A stretch of DNA of 64,000 nt from Oscillospiraceae bacterium (GCA_009780345.1 WRAG01000007.1:1-64000); one strand, 5' to 3'. Shown: positions 25,580-35,646, counted from the first letter of the stretch. A program made the numbers and translations. The notes: generated by a model not told the origin, from the letters alone.

Positions 25580-27438
25580 GTGAACAACAAACACAACAAC
25601 CGGAACAGCAAAGCTATGACCCAATGGGCGACGGAGCCCAGGGCGTTGTCGTAAAGGCGAAAGACCCCAAAGCGGCGATAAAAAACCTTATGAACTATTT
25701 GGCGCCGCACAAAACGGCAATTCTTATCTCGTTAGTTCTAGCCTTGCTCTCCACCGTGTTTTCGGTGGTCGGGCCAAGGCTTATGGGACGAGTTACAACC
25801 GCGCTTGTAGACGGCTTAGTGGCGCACTGGATCGGAACCGGACTTTTGACGAATTTTCCTTATATGGCAAGACTTACCGTGATGCTAATTACGCTTTATA
25901 TTATATCATCCCTTTGTAACCTCGGACAAGAAATGATTATGGCGCGTCTTTCGGTAAAAGTAACATACAAACTCAGAACCGAAATATCCGAAAAAATGCA
26001 CAGGTTGCCGATAAACTACTACGATACCCGCTCCCACGGCGAGATTCTCTCCCGTATAACCAACGACGTCGATACCATAAACCAAACGCTTAATCGGAAC
26101 TTGACCCAGCTGGTAACAGGGGTTACAACCGTTGTCGGCACGCTTGTTATGATGATTTGGATCAGCCCGATTATGACGCTTGCGTCAATCATCGTAATTC
26201 CGCTTTCAATGTCCATTATGATGCTTGTAATCAACAAGTCCCACGTGTATTTCAGTCAACGCCAGGAAGCGCTGGGGGAACTCAGCGGAATCGTGGAAGA
26301 AACATACAGCGGCCACAACATCGTCCGCGCTTACAACGGCGAAACCGACGCGGAAGAAAAGTTCGACAAGTCAAACAAAGCGATTCGCGGGTCCAGCTGG
26401 AAAGCCGAGTTTATGTCCAGCATTGTCGAGCCGATTTTCTCGTTTGTGGGGAATTTATGCTATGTAATGGTGTGCGTTTTAGGAAGCGTTCTCGCGGTGC
26501 GAGGTTCAATCACAATCGGTGACGTTCAAGCCTTTATCCAGTATGTGCAAAACCTTACATATCCCTTGGGCGAGCTTGGCGCAGCAAGCAACACAATGCA
26601 AGCGACAATCGCCGCCGCCGAACGAGTGTTCGAGTTCTTGGAGGAAGAGGAAGAGGTCGCAGATACCGCAACTTCCGCGCATATGGAACACTTCGAGGGG
26701 AATGTAAGCTTCCAAAATGTGAAATTCGGCTATAACCCCGATAAAATTATATTGCACGACTTCTCGGCGGAAATCAAAGCGGGGCAAACCGTCGCAATCG
26801 TCGGTCCGACAGGCGCGGGAAAAACAACGGTGGTAAAACTGCTTATGCGATTCTATGAACTGAACGGCGGCAAGATCTTGATCGACGGAATTGACGCCAC
26901 CGATTTTACTCGCAAGGATTTGCGTGATATATTCGGCATGGTTCTGCAAGATACATGGCTTTACAACGCCACAATTATGGAAAATATCCGTTACGGTTCG
27001 CCCGACGCAACCGACGAAGAAGTTATCGCCGCCGCGAAAACCGCGCATTGCCATAATTTTATCAAAACGCTGCCCGGCGGCTATAACATGGTGCTAAACG
27101 AAGAAGCGTCCAACATCTCGCAAGGGCAAAAACAGCTATTTACCATTGCGCGCGTAGTGCTGAAAAATCCCGCGATATTGATACTTGACGAGGCGACAAG
27201 CTCAATCGACACCCGAACCGAAGTTCTGATACAAAAAGCGATGAAAAACATCATGAAAGGGCGCACAAGCTTTGTAATCGCGCACAGACTGTCTACCATT
27301 CGTGACGCCGACTTGATTCTCGTAATGAAAGACGGAAACATCATAGAACAGGGTAATCACCAACAGTTGATTGACGAAAACGGATTTTATGCCGATTTAT
27401 ATAATTCGCAATTTGAGCAAGGAGAGGAAACAGCATGA
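25576..27438 (+). CDS. ABC exporter subunit B (permease-ATPase)
   Basis: 620 residues with an N-terminal cytosolic extension, six transmembrane helices and an ATPase domain. Walker A is GPTGAGKT, Walker B ILILDEATSSID has the catalytic glutamate, and the H-loop is IAHRLSTIRDAD, but the signature is ISQGQKQL instead of LSGGQ. The two subunits therefore complement each other, giving one active and one degenerate ATP site. It overlaps both neighbours by 4 bases, so all three genes are one operon. Confidence 0.93.
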   Translation: MSEQQTQQPEQQSYDPMGDGAQGVVVKAKDPKAAIKNLMNYLAPHKTAILISLVLALLSTVFSVVGPRLMGRVTTALVDGLVAHWIGTGLLTNFPYMARLTVMLITLYIISSLCNLGQEMIMARLSVKVTYKLRTEISEKMHRLPINYYDTRSHGEILSRITNDVDTINQTLNRNLTQLVTGVTTVVGTLVMMIWISPIMTLASIIVIPLSMSIMMLVINKSHVYFSQRQEALGELSGIVEETYSGHNIVRAYNGETDAEEKFDKSNKAIRGSSWKAEFMSSIVEPIFSFVGNLCYVMVCVLGSVLAVRGSITIGDVQAFIQYVQNLTYPLGELGAASNTMQATIAAAERVFEFLEEEEEVADTATSAHMEHFEGNVSFQNVKFGYNPDKIILHDFSAEIKAGQTVAIVGPTGAGKTTVVKLLMRFYELNGGKILIDGIDATDFTRKDLRDIFGMVLQDTWLYNATIMENIRYGSPDATDEEVIAAAKTAHCHNFIKTLPGGYNMVLNEEASNISQGQKQLFTIARVVLKNPAILILDEATSSIDTRTEVLIQKAMKNIMKGRTSFVIAHRLSTIRDADLILVMKDGNIIEQGNHQQLIDENGFYADLYNSQFEQGEETA

Positions 27439-28142
27439 GTAACGAAAAATTAACAATAACCGAAACTGAAGAAACGACAGAAGCCGCTGAAACCGCCACT
27501 GAAAAGAAAAAATCGGGCGGCAAAAAAATAATGGGCATAATTTTGGTGCTAACGCTTGTCGTCGGCGGGATTATCGGGTTTTATTTCTACTGGCAAGGCG
27601 CAAGCTATCTCACAACCGGCAACGCAAGTGTGCAGACAAATTTAATCCAAATCTTTCCGCCCGCGCCCGGGCGACTTGACAGATTTACCGTATCTGAGGG
27701 AAGTTTTGTAAGCGAAAACGAAATTATCGGCCGTGTCGAAAACGTCGGACATCTTCGCTCGCCGGTTGACGGCGTGGTGGTAGACACCAACGCGGTGCTG
27801 AACCAAGTGGTGTCTCCGCAAATGCCGGTCGCGGTTATCGCCGACATGAACAATATACACATCCGAGCCAATATTGAGGAGGGCAACATTTCTCAACTGC
27901 AAATCGGGCAAAGAGCTTACGCCACCATAGACGCGCTTGGAAACCGGCAATTCGTGGGCTATATTTCATCAATCGGATTAGTGACCGACGCCGCGCTTTC
28001 GGGGCACTTAACAAGCTTTACAACCGGCGGCACATTTACAAGGATAACGCAGTTGGTTCCGATAAAAATCACAATAACCGACGAGGTTGCGTTGTACAAT
28101 TTGATTGGATTGAATGCGACGGTGCGCATTCCGTTGCGCTGA
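27435..28142 (+). CDS. HlyD-like biotin/lipoyl-domain adaptor
   Basis: 235 residues: a short acidic cytoplasmic start, one transmembrane helix (about residues 35-55), then a compact lipoyl-like hairpin (FTVSEGSFVSENEIIGRVEN, LRSPVDGVVVD) and a beta-barrel (IRANIEEGNISQLQIGQRAYATIDA). It lacks the long coiled-coil hairpin of Gram-negative adaptors. The 4-base overlap with the ABC subunit points to a tripartite-like exporter working across a single membrane and wall. Confidence 0.85.
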   Translation: MSNEKLTITETEETTEAAETATEKKKSGGKKIMGIILVLTLVVGGIIGFYFYWQGASYLTTGNASVQTNLIQIFPPAPGRLDRFTVSEGSFVSENEIIGRVENVGHLRSPVDGVVVDTNAVLNQVVSPQMPVAVIADMNNIHIRANIEEGNISQLQIGQRAYATIDALGNRQFVGYISSIGLVTDAALSGHLTSFTTGGTFTRITQLVPIKITITDEVALYNLIGLNATVRIPLR

Positions 28143-28723
28143 TTTTGCGCATGTGTGCGGCTGTTGCCGCAAGGGTTTTAGGGCTTTGGCCTAAAACCCT
28201 TTTTTCAGAGCGAGGCTCTGTGGGCATCGTGTCCTGCCGGACTGGCGATAAGGGCTCTGCCCTTACCAATCCCGGTCGCCTATGGACGCAAACGCAAACT
28301 ACGCGATTTGCGCCAAAGCCGGCGACGAAAAAACCAGATTAGCGAACCGCATTCGCGGAAAGATTAGTTCGTGCGAATGTCCAACCCCATTAGAAATTGC
28401 GGCTTTTGCCGCCGTACATACTTAACTGATACGTAGATGTTTGCACACCTTTATCGCGGCGCGCTTTTAATAGCGCTATAGCGCGTTTGCGCCGCAAGTT
28501 TTACTAAATTTTTTGTGAAAAAATTTTCGTGGCTTGACAAGGGCTACGACTAGCCCTTGTCGCTCTGCGGCAGCCGCCGCAAACGCCCGCAGAGCCTCGC
28601 TCTGAAAAAAGGTTTTTAGGGCAAAGCCCTAAAAACCTGCGCCCGTTGGGCGCAAAAGCCCGCCGCCGCAGGCGGCAAAGGTCTAAGGCGCGTTGCGCCT
28701 TAAGCCCGCGCCCGCAGGGCGCA
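28143..28723. repeat. Mosaic intergenic repeat block 3 (minus orientation)
   Basis: Contains TTTAGGGCTTTGGCCTAAAA, CAGAGCGAGGCTCTG, AAGGGCTCTGCCCTT, CCGGTCGCCTATGG, GCGAACCGCATTCGC, a TTGCGGCTTTTGCCGCCGTA segment (also in blocks 6 and 8), AATTTTTTGTGAAAAAATT, GCAGAGCCTCGCTCTG and AAGGCGCGTTGCGCCTT. The order is the reverse of block 2. It lies between the convergent HlyD-like and M16 genes. No gene is seen. Confidence 0.8.
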
Positions 28724-30019
28724 TTAAAGCGGCTCAACAACCGACAACACCATATTCTCCGGATTAAAATGCTCGGCGAACGTCGCGTTAATCTCGTCGT
28801 CGGTTATCTCATCGTAAGTCGGCAACGTCGAAAACGCGTCAATATCGTTGAAAATACTGCGCATAAAGCTATTTCCGATTCCTTCAATACTGTTAAAGCG
28901 GCGCAAAAATCCGCCCTTGAACATCTTTTTCACCCGCGCAATGTCTGCGGTGTCAAATCCACTTTGCTTAATTTCGTCAATCGCGGCAACGATCGCGTCG
29001 CGAACCGCTTTCGGGTCGCGCGATTCGCCGCCAACCGTAGAAAATCCGTAATGCGGCTCGAAACTCACTTCGTGGCCGAAACTGTCGTCAATCAATCCTT
29101 GCTCGTAAAGCTTGGTATAAAGCTCGGAACTCTTGCCGATAAACACTTCAAGCGCGATTTTCGCGGCAAGCTTTTTCTTCAGCAACTTCTCTCCGACAAG
29201 CGGACTGTTCGCGCCATACGCCGAGTCGGTATCCTTAAATCCCAACTGAAACATAGGCGCGGCAACCGCTAACTTCTGCGTAACATCGCCCGCGACCGCG
29301 CTTGGTTCGTTAGGGAAAATTCGCTCAAACTCGGTTCCCCGCGCGCGAACGTGCTTCTCTACAAGCTCCGCCGCCCGCGTTTCGTCAATATCTCCAACCA
29401 GAAACAGCAACATATTCTCCGGCGTATAGAATACATCGTAACATTTATTAAGAATCTGCGGCGTGATTTGCGAAATGCTCTCAACCGTTCCTGTAATGTC
29501 GTATTTCACAGGGAATTCACGGTAAAGTCCACGCAGCAGGTTGAAATACACACGCCAATGTGGGTCGTCCTCGTACATTTTAATCTCTTGCGCGATAATT
29601 CCCTGCTCTTTCGCCACGTTTTCGTCGGTAAAATAAGGCGTTCCGACGAAATCAAGCAACAAATCCAAATTCGTATAAAACTCATCGGTGCATGAGAATA
29701 AATACGCCGTAACGTCGAAGGACGTAAACGCGTTCGCGTTCGCGCCGGTTACCGAAAATTGATCAAATGCGTTCGAACCGTCCGGCTGTTCGAACAATTT
29801 ATGCTCCAAAAAGTGCGCGATTCCCTCGGGAACAGTAGTGGACGCGTTATCGCCCGCCGCCTTGAAGCAGTTGTCGATAGAACCATATTTTGTCGCGTAA
29901 ACCGCGTAATATTTCGAAAATCCCTTTTTCGGGAAAACATAAACGTTCAACCCGCTTGAATGTTTGGCAAAAAGCAGTTTTTCGCCCAAACTCGCATTTT
30001 CAATCGTTTCAAACTTCAT
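28724..30019 (-). CDS. M16 family zinc peptidase (YmfH-like)
   Basis: 431 residues. The inverted zinc motif HFLEH is at residues 69-73, with the distal glutamate expected in the downstream helix, so this is the catalytic partner. The C-terminal half is the usual non-catalytic M16 repeat. It overlaps the next M16 gene by one base and the two resemble the ymfF-ymfH pair of Gram-positive bacteria, processing peptidases of unclear substrate. ATG 30019 has an SD (GGAGGTG) within the end of the preceding gene. Confidence 0.9.
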   Translation of the reverse strand: MKFETIENASLGEKLLFAKHSSGLNVYVFPKKGFSKYYAVYATKYGSIDNCFKAAGDNASTTVPEGIAHFLEHKLFEQPDGSNAFDQFSVTGANANAFTSFDVTAYLFSCTDEFYTNLDLLLDFVGTPYFTDENVAKEQGIIAQEIKMYEDDPHWRVYFNLLRGLYREFPVKYDITGTVESISQITPQILNKCYDVFYTPENMLLFLVGDIDETRAAELVEKHVRARGTEFERIFPNEPSAVAGDVTQKLAVAAPMFQLGFKDTDSAYGANSPLVGEKLLKKKLAAKIALEVFIGKSSELYTKLYEQGLIDDSFGHEVSFEPHYGFSTVGGESRDPKAVRDAIVAAIDEIKQSGFDTADIARVKKMFKGGFLRRFNSIEGIGNSFMRSIFNDIDAFSTLPTYDEITDDEINATFAEHFNPENMVLSVVEPL

Positions 30020-31296
30020 TATTCCGCACCTCCTTCTTTGCCGTTCAGCAAAAATATCGTATCCAACTTAATTTTCCCCGCCGCGGCAACAATTTCGTCT
30101 TTCGTAACCCTTTGAATGTTCGCGATAAACTCGTCAATCGGCAGTTTTTGGTTGATCAAACTTTGGCTAAGCGTATAATCTTCCATAACGAAAAGGCTGT
30201 CTTTCATTGATTCCAAGCCGTTCGTAATATATTTCTTCGCCGCGTTGATTTCGTCGTCGCTGAAATTTCCGTGTTGCATTTCACTCAGCCAATGCAAAAT
30301 TTCGGTCTTTGTTTCTTCATACTTATCCGGCGCAATTCCCGCGCCGACGGTCATAATTCCTTTTAACCTATCAACCCTCGAACCGACATAATAACACAAC
30401 GACAAGCGTTCGCGAACGTTCATAAACAGCTTCGAAAACGGTCCACCGCCAAAAATCGCGTTAAACATCATAAGCGGAAAATATTCCCACACGGTCGGGC
30501 AACATTCACAAGTAAAGCCCATATTCAACTTACTTTGGTTAACATCCATATCTTCGGTGACGAACTTCGGCTCACCGTTTTTCGCTTGCGCGATTGCGGT
30601 TGGAGCCGCGCTTCGCCCGCGTGGCGCAATTTCGCCGGCAAATACCGATTTAAACTGCGCAATCGCCGCCGCTTCGTCAAACTCCCCGCTGAAGAACACG
30701 TCAGTTTGACAATTGCCGATAATATCCTTATAAAATTCGTACAAATTTTTCTCGTTAACGTCGGACAAGTCGGCGATGTAACCATGCTGCGGAATTCCAT
30801 ACGCTTCTCCCTCAAACATAATTTCCGCGCAACGATGTGAGGCGTATTCCCGCTTGTCGTTGATAATTCCTTCGATAAATCGGGCTTGGTTTTCCTTCTC
30901 CTGCGCTACATATTCGGGCAAAAATCCCTCATTTTCAATCCGAGGAAAGAAAATCACCTGCCGCAAAAGTTCCATGGCTTGCTCGGCAATGTTTTCGCCG
31001 GCAAACTTACTTTGCACGAATTCTAATGAGAAATACAGCACGGCACAATCGCCCTTGCGGCGCAAGCCGAAATCGTAAGCCGCGCCGAAAAGCTCGTCGG
31101 CATGCTTGCACAAATCCGCAAGAGTCGGAAACTTTTCGCACCCGCGTTCCAGCACGGCAGGAAGAAGCGCAAGTTTCGTCACCGTTTCCCGCTCAATCGG
31201 AACGTGAATATAAACGCTTAGAAGGTTGGTTTTAAACTGCTGATGCGGCAGAGAATAGAAATTAAAATTCTCCGCGAGCGATTGCTTTGTTATCAT
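30019..31296 (-). CDS. M16-like protein without zinc motif (YmfF-like)
   Basis: 425 residues from ATG 31296 (SD GGGGAG, spacing 5). The fold follows M16 peptidases (LSVYIHVPIERETVTKLALLPAVLERG...), but HxxEH is absent: the equivalent place reads VLERGCEKFPTLADLC. It should be the non-catalytic member of a heterodimer with the downstream HFLEH-containing protein, with which it is translationally coupled. Confidence 0.88.
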   Translation of the reverse strand: MITKQSLAENFNFYSLPHQQFKTNLLSVYIHVPIERETVTKLALLPAVLERGCEKFPTLADLCKHADELFGAAYDFGLRRKGDCAVLYFSLEFVQSKFAGENIAEQAMELLRQVIFFPRIENEGFLPEYVAQEKENQARFIEGIINDKREYASHRCAEIMFEGEAYGIPQHGYIADLSDVNEKNLYEFYKDIIGNCQTDVFFSGEFDEAAAIAQFKSVFAGEIAPRGRSAAPTAIAQAKNGEPKFVTEDMDVNQSKLNMGFTCECCPTVWEYFPLMMFNAIFGGGPFSKLFMNVRERLSLCYYVGSRVDRLKGIMTVGAGIAPDKYEETKTEILHWLSEMQHGNFSDDEINAAKKYITNGLESMKDSLFVMEDYTLSQSLINQKLPIDEFIANIQRVTKDEIVAAAGKIKLDTIFLLNGKEGGAE

Positions 31297-31369
31297 GTAA
31301 ACTCCCCATTTCATTTGTTCGTATTTAAATAGTATTGTATCACATCAGTATAATTATTACAAATTTGTT

Positions 31370-32098
31370 TTAAAGCCTCTGCCTGACCGCCTCAAACAGC
31401 AGCACGGCGCATGCCGCGCCGGCGTTCAGCGATTGCACCTCGCCCATCATCGGAATTTTCGCCAAGAAGTCACAACTCTCCCGCGTCAAACGGCTGATTC
31501 CCTTGTCCTCACTTCCGATAACTACCGCAAGCGCGCCTTTTAGGTCAAGTTCGTACGGCGTCTGCTTGGCGGAAAGGTCGGTTCCGACAACCCAAACGCC
31601 CTCTTTTTTCAACTTTTCAATGGTCTGCGAAATATTCGAAACTTTCGCGACAGGCGTGTGCATAACCGCGCCGGCAGAAACTTTCGCAACCGTCGCGTTC
31701 AGCGTCGCGCTGCGATTTTTCGGAATAATCACGCCGTGCGCGCCCGCCGCGTTGGCGGTTCGAATCACACTCCCCAAATTATGCGGATCGGTCAAGTTTT
31801 CGGCAATCACCAAAAAAGGCGGCTCGCCCTTATCCTGCGCCGAACGCAAAATTTCTTCAACCGACGCGTAATTCCGCACCGCGACAAAAGCGACAATCCC
31901 CTGATGCGAGCCATTTCCCGCAAGTTCATCAAGCTTCCGTTTATGCACAAACTGAAATAGAATCCCCTTCTCCCGTGCGAGCGACGTAATCTTGCTTGCC
32001 GACGTAATCCCGTCCTGCAACAAAATTTTATCAATCGACGCGTCCGAGTTAAGCGCCTCCATAACAGGGTTTCTACCGTAAATTAACTGTTCGTTCAT
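31370..32098 (-). CDS. rlmB: 23S rRNA 2'-O-ribose methyltransferase RlmB (TrmH family)
   Basis: 242 residues with the N-terminal substrate-binding domain (YGRNPVMEAL) and a C-terminal SPOUT domain containing motif 1 NLTDPHNLGSVIRTANAAG, motif 2 VVIGSEDKGISRL and motif 3 IPMMGEVQSLNAGAACAVLLFE. RlmB methylates a guanosine of the 23S rRNA peptidyl-transferase region. The SD AAAAGGAGG precedes ATG 32098. A repeat block adjoins its start. Confidence 0.92.
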   Translation of the reverse strand: MNEQLIYGRNPVMEALNSDASIDKILLQDGITSASKITSLAREKGILFQFVHKRKLDELAGNGSHQGIVAFVAVRNYASVEEILRSAQDKGEPPFLVIAENLTDPHNLGSVIRTANAAGAHGVIIPKNRSATLNATVAKVSAGAVMHTPVAKVSNISQTIEKLKKEGVWVVGTDLSAKQTPYELDLKGALAVVIGSEDKGISRLTRESCDFLAKIPMMGEVQSLNAGAACAVLLFEAVRQRL

Positions 32099-32111
32099 AA
32101 GTGTATCCTCC

Positions 32112-32597
32112 TTTTCTAGGGCGTTGCCCTAAAACCCTTTTTTCGGGTCCATCCCAAGGGCGTTTGCGCGGGCGCGCGCAGCGCGGCAAGGACCAGTCCT
32201 TGCCAATCCAGCAAACTTTTGCGCGCCAAAAGTTTGATCAAAAGCGCCGCGCTCATGAACACGCTCAAAAACCGAGCGCACATGGCGCGGAAGCAAGTGC
32301 GAACAACTCACCTCTGCCCAAACAATATCTCGCGCTTTTAGGCGCGGGTCGCTCTCGAACGAGCGCGGCGTTATATCTCGCTAATCTTTCCGCGAATGCG
32401 GTTCGCTAACCAATGTTTTTAATGTCGCCGGCTTTGGCGCAAATCGCGCTTTTGGCGTTTGCGACCATAGGCGACCGGGATTGGCAAGGGCAGAGCCCTT
32501 GTCGCCCGTCCGGCAGGACACAATGCTCCAGAGCCTCGCTCTGAATAATGGCTTTTAGGGCAAAGGCCTAAAAGCCTGCGCCCGCAGGCGCAAAATA
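32112..32597. repeat. Mosaic intergenic repeat block 4 (plus orientation)
   Basis: Modules in the same order as block 2: TAGGGCGTTGCCCTA, AAGGACCAGTCCTT, AAACTTTTGCGCGCCAAAAG, GCGCTTTTAGGCGC, GCGAATGCGGTTCGC, GCCGGCTTTGGCGC, ATAGGCGACCGGGATTGG, AAGGGCAGAGCCCTT, CAGAGCCTCGCTCTG. Similarity to block 2 is high over about 350 bases. It separates the divergent rlmB and pyrH. No gene is visible. Confidence 0.8.
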
Positions 32598-32670
32598 AGT
32601 TGCCAAGGGCATCAACACCCACTTAATAACATAACAAAAATATTTTAACATAAAAAAATGATTTTGTATA

Positions 32671-32699
32671 TTGAATTCTTTCAAAATGTATGTTAAACT
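32671..32699 (+). promoter_or_regulatory. pyrH promoter
   Basis: TTGAAT (32671-32676), a 17-base spacer and TAAACT (32694-32699), 43 bases before the pyrH start. Confidence 0.65.
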
Positions 32700-32742
32700 T
32701 ATACGAAACAACCAAAATAGATAAAAATTGGGGGAGTTACCA

Positions 32743-33456
32743 ATGAACGGGAAACCTAAATACAAACGAGTGATGCTGAAAATAAGCGGCGAGGCGCTCG
32801 CCGGAGAAAACGGATTCGGACTGGATTTTAACACGATCAGCGGAATTATCGACACGGTTGTCGAATGCGTAAAACTTGATGTCGAGGTCGCAATCGTCGT
32901 TGGCGGCGGAAATTTTTGGCGTGGGCGGCAAGGTTCCGACATGGACAGAAGCCGCGCCGACCATATGGGAATGCTCGCGACGGTAATCAACTCGCTTGCG
33001 TTACTTGACGCCCTTGAATCCCGCGGAATCGAGGCGCGCGTGCAAACCGCCATCGAAATGCGGCAAATCGCCGAACCCTACATACGTCTAAAGGCAATGA
33101 ATCACCTTAAACATGGGAAAGTAGTAATTTTCGCATGCGGAACCGGAAATCCGTTCTTCTCAACCGACACGGCGGCGGCGCTTCGCGCGGCGGAGATTGA
33201 CGCTGAAGTGATACTTCTTGCGAAGAAGGTAGACGGTGTTTACGACAGCGACCCAAACATAAATCCAAACGCGCGGAAATTCGATAATCTCTCTTACATC
33301 GACGTAATCAACCAGCGCCTCGGCGTTATGGACACCACCGCTACAAGCCTGTGTATGGACAACGACATCCCGATTATGGTGTTCGGGCTAAACGAGCCGA
33401 AAAACATAATCCGCGTAATCATGGGCGAAGATATCGGGACCGTGGTTAAGGGGTAA
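32743..33456 (+). CDS. pyrH: UMP kinase
   Basis: 237 residues, an amino-acid-kinase-fold UMP kinase ([50 protein letters not shown]). It makes UDP from UMP. ATG 32743 has SD GGGGGAG; the frame is open a few codons further upstream without an SD. rpsB and tsf, usually directly upstream, are absent here, and 895 bases of mosaic repeat separate it from frr. Confidence 0.95.
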   Translation: MNGKPKYKRVMLKISGEALAGENGFGLDFNTISGIIDTVVECVKLDVEVAIVVGGGNFWRGRQGSDMDRSRADHMGMLATVINSLALLDALESRGIEARVQTAIEMRQIAEPYIRLKAMNHLKHGKVVIFACGTGNPFFSTDTAAALRAAEIDAEVILLAKKVDGVYDSDPNINPNARKFDNLSYIDVINQRLGVMDTTATSLCMDNDIPIMVFGLNEPKNIIRVIMGEDIGTVVKG

Positions 33457-34320
33457 GGCGCGTTGCGCCTTAGACCTAAAACTTTTGAAAAAAGTTTTGT
33501 CAAAATTCGCGCTCTACGCGCGCAGGCTTTTTAGGGCAAATGCCCTAAAAACCTTTTTGCCGCTAAGGCGGCGTGCGTTGCGCGATCGCGCGCGGCGAGT
33601 CAAGGACCAGTCCTTGACAATCCAGCATTTGAGACTTCGCTTGTGTGATTTTTCACAAGCGGTAGTCGAAAAGTGCAGGGGCGTAAAATTTTGCTTGCAA
33701 AATTAACAGCCATCTGCCAAACTTTTGCGCGTCAAAAGTTTGATCAAAACCGCCGCGCTCATGCACGTGCTTAAAAACCAAGCACACATGGCGTGGAGGC
33801 GAGTGCGAACAACTCGCTCCTACCCCAAAACATCTCGCGCTTTTAGGCGCGGGTCGGTCTCGATCGAAATAGCGTTCGCAAATACTAATCTTTCCCGACT
33901 CGCTTACGCTCGCTGGATAATTCGACTACAGCTTACACAATACGTAAGCTAAGTCTCATTTACCGCGAATGCGGCTTGCTGACCCAGCTTTTTCGTCGCC
34001 GGCTTGGCATAAAGATCTTAGCAGTTTACTGCTTAGAGATTTAGCCCTCCGAAGCGCTTTATGCGAGGAGTTTCATCTATTATCGCCGCTTTTTGCGTTT
34101 GCGTCCATAGGCGACCGGGATTGATAAGGGCAGAGCCCTTATCGCCCGCCCGGTAACGGCAGCCCGCGCTTTAGCGCGTGGCATTACCTTGTGCCGTTTC
34201 CTCGGCGGTTTTCGCCGAGTCAGTGACACACGCCCTCGGGACGGACCCGAATAATGGGTTTTTAGGGCTTTGCCCTAAAAACCTGCGCCCGTTGGGCGCA
34301 ACCCTAACAAAATTTGATAT
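33457..34320. repeat. Mosaic intergenic repeat block 5 (plus orientation, with nested inserts)
   Basis: The longest block. The backbone order is as in block 2, but three extra segments interrupt it: about 33628-33718 (between ATCCAGCA and AACTTTTGCGCG), about 33907-33955 (a palindrome-rich segment between ATCTTTCC and CGCGAATGCGG) and about 34020-34075 (within the GCCGGCTT module). A fourth, at about 34151-34228, splits the CGCCCGTCCGGCAGGACA module and recurs in block 7. The end CCCTAACAAAATTTGATATT matches block 2. No gene is visible. Confidence 0.8.
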
Positions 34321-34351
34321 TACTTAAACAATATAAGGGAGGAACAACACT

Positions 34352-34909
34352 ATGAAATTCGAAGAAACCAGAGCCGCGTCAGAAAAAATGGACAAAACCA
34401 TTTCGGTGTATCAAGAAGACTTGTCCGCAATCCGCGCCGGCCGCGCGAACCCGGCGATTCTATCCAAAGTTACGGTGGATTATTACGGAACCGCGACGCC
34501 AATCGCGCAAGTCGGAACGGTGTCCGTTCCCGAGGCGCGAAGCTTGGTAATCAAACCATGGGACGCGTCAATTTTAGGTGAAATCGAGCGCGCGATACTA
34601 AAATCCGACCTCGGAATTACGCCGAACAACGATGGCGAAATGATTCGAATCAATTTTCCGCCGCTAACCGAAGAACGCCGTAAAGAGCTTGTTAAAGGCA
34701 TCCACAAGCGCTCGGAAGAGGCGAAAGTTGCGATTCGCGCGATTCGCCGCGACTTTGTCGATCAAGTGAAAAAGCAAATCAAGACAAACGAAGCAACCGA
34801 GGACGATTTGAAAAACATGGAAGCCGACCTTCAAAAGCTGACCGACAGTAAAATCAAGGAAATCGATGGAATCTCGGCAAGTAAAGAAAAGGAGATACTT
34901 GAAATTTAA
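34352..34909 (+). CDS. frr: Ribosome recycling factor
   Basis: 185 residues, full length, with the coiled-coil stalk (IRAGRANPAILSKVTVDYYG...PPLTEERRKELVK). It splits post-termination ribosomes together with EF-G. SD GGGAGGA precedes the ATG. It overlaps uppS by one base. Its upstream border is a repeat block whose final 20 bases are the same as those upstream of the SPFH gene. Confidence 0.96.
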   Translation: MKFEETRAASEKMDKTISVYQEDLSAIRAGRANPAILSKVTVDYYGTATPIAQVGTVSVPEARSLVIKPWDASILGEIERAILKSDLGITPNNDGEMIRINFPPLTEERRKELVKGIHKRSEEAKVAIRAIRRDFVDQVKKQIKTNEATEDDLKNMEADLQKLTDSKIKEIDGISASKEKEILEI

Positions 34910-35646
34910 TGTTCTTTAATCGAAAGAAAAAAGTTGAACTTAACACCGGAAATATCCCGAAACACATAGGCATAATAATGGACGGCAACGGTCGTTGGGC
35001 AACCCGCCGCGGGTTACCGCGCAGCGCCGGTCACCGAGCCGGCGCCGAAACATTGCGAAAAATCACCGAACACTGCTCGGATATTGGCGTTAAGGCAATT
35101 ACTGCGTACGCGTTTTCAACCGAAAATTGGAATCGCCCGCCCGCGGAAGTTGACGCGCTTATGAAGCTGTTGTATGAGTATCTTAAAGACTCCGAGAAGC
35201 GACTCGCGGGAAAAAACAACAAAATCCGCGTAATCGGTGACCGCTCAAAGTTAAGCGACGAAATTATCCGCGAAATCAAGCGAACAGAGGAGCTGACCCG
35301 CGATAATTGCGGGCTTGTGCTTAATCTTGCCATAAATTACGGCGGACGTGACGAAATCACCCGCGCCGCGCGACTGCTTGCAACCGACGCGCAAAGCGGA
35401 ACTCTTGAACCGAGCGACATTACCGCCGATATATTAGGCGAACGGCTTTACACAAGCGGTTTGCCGGAAGTCGAATTAATTATCCGAACCGGCGGCGAGC
35501 GAAGGCTGTCCAACTTCCTTCTATGGCAATCTGCATACGCCGAATTTTGGTATACCGATATATATTTCCCCGATTTTGGCAAGAAAGATATAGACCAAGC
35601 AATTTTTGATTTTCAAAACAGGGATAGGAGATATGGGAAGTTGTAG
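34909..35646 (+). CDS. uppS: Isoprenyl (undecaprenyl diphosphate) synthase
   Basis: 245 residues. The cis-prenyltransferase signature HIGIIMDGNGRWATRRG contains the catalytic aspartate; RTGGERRLSNFLLWQSAYAEF and the ending IDQAIFDFQNRDRRYG are also diagnostic. It makes the lipid carrier for peptidoglycan. The usual RTSGE is RTGGE here. TAATG overlap with frr. Confidence 0.95.
   Translation: MFFNRKKKVELNTGNIPKHIGIIMDGNGRWATRRGLPRSAGHRAGAETLRKITEHCSDIGVKAITAYAFSTENWNRPPAEVDALMKLLYEYLKDSEKRLAGKNNKIRVIGDRSKLSDEIIREIKRTEELTRDNCGLVLNLAINYGGRDEITRAARLLATDAQSGTLEPSDITADILGERLYTSGLPEVELIIRTGGERRLSNFLLWQSAYAEFWYTDIYFPDFGKKDIDQAIFDFQNRDRRYGKL

Noticed and set aside
28646-29272. Long plus-strand frame of about 208 codons
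   Set aside because: It is antisense to the M16 peptidase gene and the preceding repeat; there is no SD, and it is Arg-rich as expected for a shadow frame.
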